Part shown: piece by piece, positions 57,847 to 64,000 of the stretch | Layout: the number at the start of each line of letters is the position of its first letter | How positions within the stretch are numbered: position 1 is the stretch's first letter | From: Micromonospora sp. M71_S20 | GTDB taxonomy: Bacteria; Actinomycetota; Actinomycetes; Mycobacteriales; Micromonosporaceae | Assembly (NCBI RefSeq): GCF_003664255.1 | Contig: NZ_RCCV01000002.1 | Span: 560,501 to 624,500 of the forward strand | Direction of reading: 5' to 3' | Length of the DNA: 64,000 nucleotides | Program-made: the position numbers and the translations under genes | Notes under the pieces: model-generated | The model's input: only the letters and a program-made list of their open reading frames with translations | Databases searched by the model: none | Told to the model about the DNA's origin: nothing

Positions 57847-58470
57847 TCAGCCGACCGGCGCCGGGTAGCCCCGGCCCTGCTCGGCCTCGAGGCGGAGCAT
57901 GGCGTGCTCCACGACGGTCACCAGCACCTGCTTGACCGCGTCCCGGTGCCGGGCGTCGGTCAGCACCAGCGGCACGTCCGGCGAGATGGCCAGCGCCTCG
58001 CGGACCTCCTCCAGCTCGTACTGCGGCGCGCCGTCGAAGCGGTTCAACGCCACGACGTACGGCAGCCTGCGGTTCTCGAAGTAGTCAAGCGGCGCGAAGG
58101 CGTCGGTGATCCGGCGGGTGTCCACCAGCACGGCCGCCCCCACCGCGCCCTTGATGATCTCGTCCCACATGAACCAGAAGCGGGTCTGGCCCGGCGTGCC
58201 GAAGAGGTACAGGATCAGGTCCTCGGCCATGGTGATCCGGCCGAAGTCCATGGCGACCGTGGTGGTCTGCTTCCCCGGCACCTTGGACGGGTCGTCGATG
58301 CCGACACCGGCCGCGGTCATCACCGCCTCGGTTCTCAGCGGAGTGATCTCCGAGATCGCGCCGACCAGGGTCGTCTTGCCCACGCCGAAGCCACCCGCGA
58401 CCACGATCTTCGCGGAGATGATTCCCCGGTTTCGGCGGGCCCCGGCGGGGTCATAGCCTGCGAAGTCCAC
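57847..58470 (-). CDS. cvnD: Conservon GTP/ATP-binding protein (CvnD)
   Basis: 207 residues, small Ras/MglA-like GTPase. Walker A GGFGVGKTT (26-34), switch region TTTVAMDFGRI, the FGTPGQTRFWFMWDEI block and NRFD base-recognition motif. In conservons it works with CvnA-C as a membrane-linked signalling complex. It overlaps cvnC by 20 bases. Confidence 0.9.
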   Translation of the reverse strand: MDFAGYDPAGARRNRGIISAKIVVAGGFGVGKTTLVGAISEITPLRTEAVMTAAGVGIDDPSKVPGKQTTTVAMDFGRITMAEDLILYLFGTPGQTRFWFMWDEIIKGAVGAAVLVDTRRITDAFAPLDYFENRRLPYVVALNRFDGAPQYELEEVREALAISPDVPLVLTDARHRDAVKQVLVTVVEHAMLRLEAEQGRGYPAPVG

Positions 58471-58816
58471 TTAGCACCCTTCCAAGGATTTCCATCCGCT
58501 CCTCGAACCCCTCGGCGGGAGCGGCAGTGTGTAGCGTCAGCAGGCTCTCGGCCACCATGTCGGCGACCAGCACCCGGGTGACGCCCAGCGGCATCCGGGT
58601 GTACGCGGAGATCTCGGCCAGCGACTGCGCCCGGCCCTCACAAACGGTGGCGATGCGGTGCTTGTCGTGCCCCGCGAAGCGGGCCTCCGCAGCCTGGGTC
58701 GGGCTGGCCGTCAGGACCGCCTCCAGGGCGATGTCCATTCGGGCCTCGGTCCGGCCGCGGGTGACCGCGTACGGCCGTACCAGCGCACCACGTGGGTCCA
58801 CGCGCCGTTGGTCCAT
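58451..58816 (-). CDS. cvnC: Conservon DUF742 protein (CvnC)
   Basis: 121 residues with LVRPYAVTRGRTE and EISAYTRMPLGVTRVLVADM, the DUF742 winged-helix-like signature. In conservons it sits between CvnB and CvnD. Its 3' end overlaps cvnD, so they are likely translationally coupled. Confidence 0.88.
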   Translation of the reverse strand: MDQRRVDPRGALVRPYAVTRGRTEARMDIALEAVLTASPTQAAEARFAGHDKHRIATVCEGRAQSLAEISAYTRMPLGVTRVLVADMVAESLLTLHTAAPAEGFEERMEILGRVLSGLRRL

Positions 58817-58903
58817 CGACGATCACCTCCTCTCCCGGCCGGGCCCCTGGTCGGGCACCGGATCCTCTCGTTCCTGGCGACGCACGGCCGCGCGTCGCGC
58901 CCG

Positions 58904-59311
58904 CTAGGACCGCACCGCGTCCCGGGGCAGCGGCACCAGCGCCGCACCGACGCGCTCGACCAGCAGCGCCATCTCGTAACCCACCTGACCGACGTCGCAG
59001 CTGCGGGCCGCCAGCACGGCCATCGACGAGCCGTCGCTGATCGACATCAGGAACAGGTAGCCGCTGTCCATCTCGATGACCGTCTGGAGCACACCGCCGG
59101 CGCTGAACATCCGGGCGGCGCCCTCGGTCAGGCTGACCACGCCGGAGGTGATCGCCGCGAGCTGGTCCGCCCGGTCCGCGGGCAGGTCCCGCGAGGAGGC
59201 GAGCAGCAGCCCGTCGGCGGACACCGCCACCACGTGGGCGATCCCCGCCACGCTGTCGGCGAAGTTGGTGAGCAACCAACTCATGTCCTGCATGGCCGCT
59301 GGCCTGTTCAT
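58904..59311 (-). CDS. cvnB: Conservon Roadblock/LC7 protein (CvnB)
   Basis: 135 residues, Roadblock/LC7 fold: MSWLLTNFADSVAGIAHVVAVSADGLLLASS, in parts, and YLFLMSISDGSSMAVLAA. These small proteins bind the GTPase and act as GAP or scaffold. It overlaps cvnA by four bases (ATGA). An 87-bp gap before cvnC holds no gene. Confidence 0.9.
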   Translation of the reverse strand: MNRPAAMQDMSWLLTNFADSVAGIAHVVAVSADGLLLASSRDLPADRADQLAAITSGVVSLTEGAARMFSAGGVLQTVIEMDSGYLFLMSISDGSSMAVLAARSCDVGQVGYEMALLVERVGAALVPLPRDAVRS

Positions 59312-62300
59312 CGACTCGTCTCCTTGGTCGAGGTGCTGTTCTGGTCCGTTCCGGCCGCCCGGCCGCGCTGCACGCCGCGGTGGTAGGCCGACAACAGGCC
59401 CCGAACTTCGTCCGGGGTACGCCGGCTGCGGTCGCGGCCGCCCCGGGGCTCGATCCCGCCGGGCACGAGCTGTGCCTGCGGCTGCCGCTTGGGCAGCCCC
59501 GAGCGGGTGGTGCCGGCGGTGGCGGGGGCCGCCGCCTGGCTGGCCCGGGTCCAGCCCTCGTCTGCCGCGGTACGCCAGGCGTCCGCGTCGGTCGTGGGCG
59601 CCGCCGGGGCCGGTTCCGCGACCGGCGCCGCGGGTGGCGCGGCGGGGGGTGTGTCCGGCGTGGTGGGCCGCGCCGCAGCCGGCGGCGGGGTGTACGACGG
59701 CGGTGCCGGCTGCGCGGGCGGCGGGGCGGTGTCGGTGCTGCCCGGCGTACGCGTGGGCAGTCGGGGCGCGCGGGGCTGCGCCGGTGCCGACTGGGCGGCG
59801 GCCGGCGTCCCGACGGCGGGTGCTCCGGCGCTGGGTGCTCCGGCGGCCTGCTGGGCCGCGGCCGACTGGCTGAAGTCGGGGCGGGTGAAGATGGCCGTGG
59901 CGTCGTTACCGTGCGACCGGAACCACACCGCCTCCATCTCCCGGAAGATCGGCGCCTCGGCCGGCAGCTCGGCGCGCGGGGTGATCGGCGCGGCGGGGGC
60001 GGGCGGGGCCGTGGCGGCCAGGCCGGCTCCGAGGCCGCGACCGGCGCCCGGGTCGGTGCCGAAGCCGGTCTCCCGGGCGGAGCCGGCGAACCCCGCCGAC
60101 AGCCCGGTGGCCGGCGAGCCGGCGATCGGGCCGACCGGCAGGACCGGCGCGCCCGGCGCCTGGGCCTCCCCGCCGGGAACGCGCTTGGGCAGCGGGTCGA
60201 CCGTGGGGTACGCGACGGTCGGCGTACCGACCGAGGCGCCTCCGCCGGCGAAGGCCGGCCGGGCCGGGGGTGCCGGCGGAGCGGCCGGCTGCGTCGGCGT
60301 CAGGCCGCCGGCCTGCACCGGGGCCGCGGTGTCCCGCGCCTGCTCGGGGGCCTGCCACGGCGCCGGGGCGGCGGACCGCCACTGGTCGGTGAGGGTGGCC
60401 GAGGCGGTACGCCCCGCGCCGGCGGCCGGCTCGCCGAGACCGGCCGGGGTGAGCGGGTTCTGCTCGACCGCGAGCGGCTGCCGGGGCCGGGTGATCTGCT
60501 GGTCCCGGCTGTGCACGGGCGGCAGCACCACCGTCGCGGCGGGGAGCGTCACCTGGGCGACGGTGCCGCCCTCCACGTTGCGGCGCAGCTCCACCCGGAT
60601 GCCGTAGCGGGAGGCCAGCCGGCTGACCACGGCCAGACCCATCAGCCGGAACGCCGCGACGTCGACGCTCGGCGGGGCGGCCAGTCGCCGGTTGAGCGAG
60701 TCGAGCTGGTCGTCGGTCAGGCCGAGGCCCCGGTCCTCGACCTGGATCAGGACGTAGTCCCGGATCCGCCGGCCGTCGGCGACCACGGTCGTGGTCGGCG
60801 GCGAGAAGCGGGTGGCGTTGTCGAGCAGCTCGGCGACGAGCCGGACCACGTCGTTGACCGCGTGCGCCGCGACCGAGATGTCGGTGTCGACGGTGCCGAA
60901 CTCGATCCGGTTGTAGAGCTCCACCTCGGACTGCGCGGCCCGCAGCACGTCCACCAGGAGGGCGTCGTCGCGGCGCGGCACGGCCGAGTCGGCGCCGGCC
61001 AGGACGAGCAGGTTCTCGTCGTTGCGGCGCATCCGGGTGGCGAGGTGGTCCAGCTCGAAGAGCTGCGCGAGCCGCTTCGGGTCCTCCTCGCCGCGCTCGA
61101 TCGCGTCGAGCTCGCCGATCATCCGGTCAACCAGGGTCTGACTGCGCCGGGCCAGGTTGAGGAACATCGCCGAGACGCTGGTACGCAGCGCGGCCTGCTC
61201 GGCCGCCACCCGGACCGCCTCGCGGTGCACGACGTTGAAGGCGAGCGCGACCTGGCCCACCTCGTCGCGGTTGTTGAGCTTGATCGGGTCGCGTACCTGC
61301 CGGACGATCTCCTCGACGCCGCCGTCGCCGACGTTGCCGACGTTCTGCAGCCGCTTGACCGCGTCCGGCAGGTCGTGGTTGGCCACCGAGAGGGCGCCCT
61401 CCCGCAGCCGGCGCAGCGAGTGGTTGAGCGAGCGGGCCAGCACCACGGCGAGGGTCACCGCGACGATGAGGGTCAGCAGCACCAGCGCCGTCTCGATGAA
61501 GGCCTGCCGGATGACGTCCGACCGGGCCTGGTCGGCCTGGCTGAGCAGCCGGTCCTGGAGCCGGATCTCGGCCCACCGCATGAGGTCGTTGACCGCGCCG
61601 ATGGCGGCGGTGGCGTCCTGGGCGGTGACCGGCGAGGCCTGCCCGACCGAGCGGGTGATGTCGGCGGCCACCCGGTCGGCGAGGGTGACCGCGTCGCCGG
61701 AGACGGTGCTGTCGACCAGGGCGCGCTGGGTCGGGTCGGCGGCCAGGGAGAAGGCGACCAGTGCCTCCTGCTGGCTGGTCAGCGTGGCCACGAAGGAGGA
61801 GAACTGCTCCTCGTCGAGCTTGCCGGCGACGAGAGCGGTGTAGACGACCGACTGCTCCTCGGCGACGGCCGCCTTGGCGCGGGCGAACGCGGCGACCGCG
61901 CGCCGGGCGTCCGAGAGCCGCTCGTCGCCGGGCAGCTGGGCCAGCCCGTCGCCGTACGCGACCAGGTCGGTGATGATGACCCCGTAGCGGAGCGCCGCCT
62001 CGGCGACCGCCATCTGCTGGCGGTCCAGCACCTCCTGCCGGGTGCTGGCGAGCGTCTCCAGGTGCTCGTCGATGGTCGCCAGCCGCTCGCGTACGGCGGC
62101 CGGCACCTGGTCGACCCGTCCGCGCTCCGCCCGGTACGCCTCGACCCGCTCGTCGGTGCTGCGCACCCGCAGGTTGTAGGCGTCGGCCTTCTGCTGCGGC
62201 GTCGACAGGAAGGCGGCGGCGGCCATCCGCTCGGCGTGCAGGTCCTGCGTCAGCGCGGAGACGTCGACGGAGAGCGCCGTCAGCGCGCGGGCCTGGTTGG

Positions 62301-62487
62301 CGTCGAAGGTGTTCTCACCGACGGCGACGAGGCGGACCGTGGCCAACGCGAGCACCGCGGCGACCGGCACGAACAGGATCAGGGCGAGCTTGGAGCGGAT
62401 CCGCACGTCGCGGAGCCGGGGCAGCCGACGCCGCTTGGGCTGTTCGGTGTCGCCACTCGCGGGCAGGGTCGTCGGTCCGGTGCTCAC
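59308..62487 (-). CDS. cvnA: Conservon sensor histidine kinase-like protein (CvnA)
   Basis: 1059 residues. Membrane helices at about 32-53 and 328-348 enclose a helical nitrate-sensor-type extracellular domain; HAMP follows (to about 420), then a helical part and an HATPase with N-box ELLDNATRFSPP near 550. No clear phospho-accepting His box was seen, as in other CvnA proteins. From about 650 to the end a Pro/Ala-rich disordered tail carries many short proline stretches. GTG 62487 is supported by GGAGG 7 bases before it. Confidence 0.88.
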   Translation of the reverse strand: MSTGPTTLPASGDTEQPKRRRLPRLRDVRIRSKLALILFVPVAAVLALATVRLVAVGENTFDANQARALTALSVDVSALTQDLHAERMAAAAFLSTPQQKADAYNLRVRSTDERVEAYRAERGRVDQVPAAVRERLATIDEHLETLASTRQEVLDRQQMAVAEAALRYGVIITDLVAYGDGLAQLPGDERLSDARRAVAAFARAKAAVAEEQSVVYTALVAGKLDEEQFSSFVATLTSQQEALVAFSLAADPTQRALVDSTVSGDAVTLADRVAADITRSVGQASPVTAQDATAAIGAVNDLMRWAEIRLQDRLLSQADQARSDVIRQAFIETALVLLTLIVAVTLAVVLARSLNHSLRRLREGALSVANHDLPDAVKRLQNVGNVGDGGVEEIVRQVRDPIKLNNRDEVGQVALAFNVVHREAVRVAAEQAALRTSVSAMFLNLARRSQTLVDRMIGELDAIERGEEDPKRLAQLFELDHLATRMRRNDENLLVLAGADSAVPRRDDALLVDVLRAAQSEVELYNRIEFGTVDTDISVAAHAVNDVVRLVAELLDNATRFSPPTTTVVADGRRIRDYVLIQVEDRGLGLTDDQLDSLNRRLAAPPSVDVAAFRLMGLAVVSRLASRYGIRVELRRNVEGGTVAQVTLPAATVVLPPVHSRDQQITRPRQPLAVEQNPLTPAGLGEPAAGAGRTASATLTDQWRSAAPAPWQAPEQARDTAAPVQAGGLTPTQPAAPPAPPARPAFAGGGASVGTPTVAYPTVDPLPKRVPGGEAQAPGAPVLPVGPIAGSPATGLSAGFAGSARETGFGTDPGAGRGLGAGLAATAPPAPAAPITPRAELPAEAPIFREMEAVWFRSHGNDATAIFTRPDFSQSAAAQQAAGAPSAGAPAVGTPAAAQSAPAQPRAPRLPTRTPGSTDTAPPPAQPAPPSYTPPPAAARPTTPDTPPAAPPAAPVAEPAPAAPTTDADAWRTAADEGWTRASQAAAPATAGTTRSGLPKRQPQAQLVPGGIEPRGGRDRSRRTPDEVRGLLSAYHRGVQRGRAAGTDQNSTSTKETSR

Positions 62488-62932
62488 GACATCGCCTCCG
62501 TCGTTTCTTCCACGCCTGCCCCGCCGACTCGCGCCCGGTGCAGCGGACTGCGCCACACGCGGCACGGCCGCGATTTCATCAGAACTGATCCTGTTTGGGA
62601 AGTCGCGGCGGGGTAGGAAACGGTCGGACGGCTCGCATCCCGTGATCCGGTCAACTAATACCTTCAATTCTCCATGCCCGTGAACAGGGCATGTAACTCC
62701 AGAGTGGTCATCCGTGTCGTATTAGTAAGCGCTTGCAAACTTCCCGTTGCCCCACCATGTGGGATACGCGTCCCGAAACGCTTCGGACGCTCCGCTTGAC
62801 CGCGGGGCCTGGCGTTGGCAAGGTTTTGCAGGCTTCGCGCACACCGTACGGCAGACCGATCCCGTTCCTCTACTGAGGACGGACAACCCGGCGGTGACCG
62901 GGCACCGCCCGGGCCGCATCTGGAGGACTGAG
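62488..62932. other. 445-bp divergent promoter region with palindromes
   Basis: No gene seen. It contains the promoters for the conservon and the binding-protein gene. It holds nested inverted repeats (62654-62726), a CCCAC-CAT-GTGGG palindrome (62751-62763) and a CCGAA-ACGC-TTCGG hairpin (62773-62786). Parts are AT-richer than the neighbourhood. Confidence 0.6.
62654..62726. promoter_or_regulatory. Nested perfect inverted repeats upstream of cvnA
   Basis: ACTAATAC (62654-62661) pairs with GTATTAGT (62719-62726). Inside, CATGCCC (62673-62679) pairs with GGGCATG (62687-62693) around a 7-base loop. They may be operators or a structured leader RNA; they lie 167 bp upstream of the cvnA start and 207 bp before the other gene. 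Confidence 0.5.
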
Positions 62933-64000
62933 TTGACCCCCATCCGCTCCGCGACCGCCGCGGCGCTCGCATCGGCCGTGCTGGCCACCACGCTCACCGG
63001 CTGCCAGTTCGGGGCGGACGAGCAGGACACCAGCCCCATCGTCATCGCCGCGGACCTCGAACTCTCCGGCGCGGCGGCGCCCGTCGGCAAGGCGTACCAG
63101 CGGGCGCTGGAACTGAAGGTCGAGCAGCTGAACGCCTCCGGCGCGCTGAACGGCCGGAAGGTCGAGCTGAGGGTGAAGGACAACCGGTCGGACGCGAGCG
63201 AGTCGCTGCGCAACATCGGTGACTTCAGCAGCGATTCCGAAGTCAGCGCCATCATCATGGGCGGCTGCAACGAATGTGCCGTCGGCGCCGTCCGCACCAT
63301 CAACGAGAAGCGAATTCCCACCATTGCGCTCGCCGCGTCCAGCGCCGTGTCCACCCCGGTCGCCGAACGGCGGTACGTGTTCAAGCTCTCCCCGAACGCG
63401 GCCGACAGCGCCGCCGCCCTCGCCGGCGAGATGCGCCGCAAGGGCATCCGCAAGGCGGGCGTGCTGCACAGCGACGACGCCTACGGCCGCGAGGGGTTGA
63501 CCGCGCTGCGCGCCGAGTTCGCGAAGGCCGGCGTCAAGGTGCTGCGCGAGGAGGCCGTACGCACCACCGACACCGAGGTCGGCCAGCAGGTCAAGGACCT
63601 GCTCGCGAAGAAGCCGGACGCGCTGGTCGTGTGGACCCCGGCGGAGCAGGCGACGCTGGCCGCCACCGCCGCCCAGCAGGCCAAGTTCGAGGGCGAGCTC
63701 TTCTTCGACGCGGCGGCGGCCGGCGACCTCTTCCTCGGCGCCGCGTCCCGGGCGACCGAACGCGCCACGCTGGTCTTCACCCAGACCATGGTGATCGACG
63801 ACGTGATCGCCACCACCCCGGCCAAGGCGGCCCGCCGCCAGTGGTTCCAGGACTACACCGCCCGCTTCGGCGGCTACAACGGTTCCTCCTCGTTCGCGGC
63901 CGACGCGGTGCAGCTCATCGCCGACGCCGAGCTGCGCTCGGGCGGCGAGCCCGGCGAGGTCGACCGCGACGGCGTCCGGGACGTGCTGGAGACGACCCAG
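62933..64000 (+). CDS. ABC transporter substrate-binding lipoprotein, branched-chain amino-acid type (3' end outside window)
   Basis: 356 codons are present and the frame is open at the window end. TTG 62933 is the start, with GGAGG six bases upstream. Signal peptide with lipobox LTGC (Cys24), then a type I periplasmic binding protein: PIVIAADLELSGAAAPVGKAY, VKDNRSDASESLRN, GGCNECAVGAVRTINEKRIP, KAGVLHSDDAYGREG. The family binds branched-chain amino acids, amides or other small ligands, and can also serve sensors; conservon CvnA next door is divergent. Confidence 0.85.
   Translation, partial: MTPIRSATAAALASAVLATTLTGCQFGADEQDTSPIVIAADLELSGAAAPVGKAYQRALELKVEQLNASGALNGRKVELRVKDNRSDASESLRNIGDFSSDSEVSAIIMGGCNECAVGAVRTINEKRIPTIALAASSAVSTPVAERRYVFKLSPNAADSAAALAGEMRRKGIRKAGVLHSDDAYGREGLTALRAEFAKAGVKVLREEAVRTTDTEVGQQVKDLLAKKPDALVVWTPAEQATLAATAAQQAKFEGELFFDAAAAGDLFLGAASRATERATLVFTQTMVIDDVIATTPAKAARRQWFQDYTARFGGYNGSSSFAADAVQLIADAELRSGGEPGEVDRDGVRDVLETTQ

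Noticed and set aside
59380..62616. Long plus-strand open frame opposite cvnA
   Set aside because: Gly/Arg-rich antisense shadow of the conservon kinase.
62664..63453. Minus-strand open frames overlapping the binding-protein gene
   Set aside because: Opposite a gene with lipobox and binding-protein motifs; composition typical of shadows.

Overview
The window is very GC-rich chromosomal DNA of an actinomycete. The gene order rplM-rpsI-glmM-glmS-acpS-nnrDE-alr-tsaE-tsaB-rimI-tsaD, then groES-groEL-whiB3-like-guaB-guaB3-GMC oxidase, is the conserved actinobacterial arrangement (the same order, with other genes interspersed, is known from Mycobacterium tuberculosis). The WhiD/WhiB3 protein, GroEL with a His-rich tail, a conservon (cvn) operon, a mycothiol-type DinB protein and NnaR all fit. 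Codon use and gene style suggest Micromonosporaceae (Micromonospora-like); this is inference, as no rRNA gene is present.

Layout. 1-1407: end of a microbial rhodopsin gene and an overlapping blh (retinal-forming carotenoid oxygenase) gene. 1452-7487: GMC/cholesterol-oxidase-like flavoenzyme, LCP cell-wall ligase and two tandem M1 aminopeptidase lipoproteins. 7537-16257: guaB3, guaB, a DUF5319 protein, an atypical LuxR regulator, a WhiB3/WhiD protein, a membrane-anchored sulfite-oxidase-type molybdoenzyme, groEL and groES with two CIRCE elements. 16507-29874: an accessory block separating groES from tsaD: a methyltransferase, a YbaK deacylase, a xylose-type ABC importer with a ROK regulator, a DUF4142 protein, a repeat-rich 727-bp gene-free stretch with a long hairpin, a CPA1 antiporter and a heterodimeric ABC exporter with one degenerate ATPase. 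29978-38870: leftward housekeeping operon(s) for t6A synthesis, alanine racemase, uracil-DNA glycosylase, NAD(P)HX repair and AcpS. 39045-41182: a translationally coupled WXG100-like/DUF1023 pair. 41248-47055: glmS, an aminotransferase, glmM, rpsI, rplM. 47247-57818: nitrate assimilation (narK, nasA, a NasB-like reductase, nirB, nirD, nnaR) with GlnR-box-like sites and an interposed toxin-antitoxin pair and methyltransferase. 57847-62487: four-gene conservon. 62933-64000: start of a branched-chain amino-acid-type binding lipoprotein.

How genes cooperate. NarK imports nitrate; NasA with its FAD/[2Fe-2S] partner reduces it to nitrite; NirBD reduces nitrite to ammonium; NnaR and probably GlnR control this. 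GlmS and GlmM feed UDP-GlcNAc synthesis, Alr supplies D-alanine and the LCP protein attaches polymers to the wall. TsaB, TsaD and TsaE make t6A. The rhodopsin and Blh form a retinal-protein unit.

Most interesting points: the rhodopsin helix G has Ser where bacteriorhodopsin has Asp212 and lacks both proton-release Glu residues; the 67-bp palindrome at 24234-24300; two 13-14-codon ORFs that bridge gene junctions of the nitrate/nitrite operon; the WXG100/DUF1023 pair; perfect bidirectional terminators, one of which includes the nnaR stop codon in its loop; and nested palindromes upstream of the conservon.
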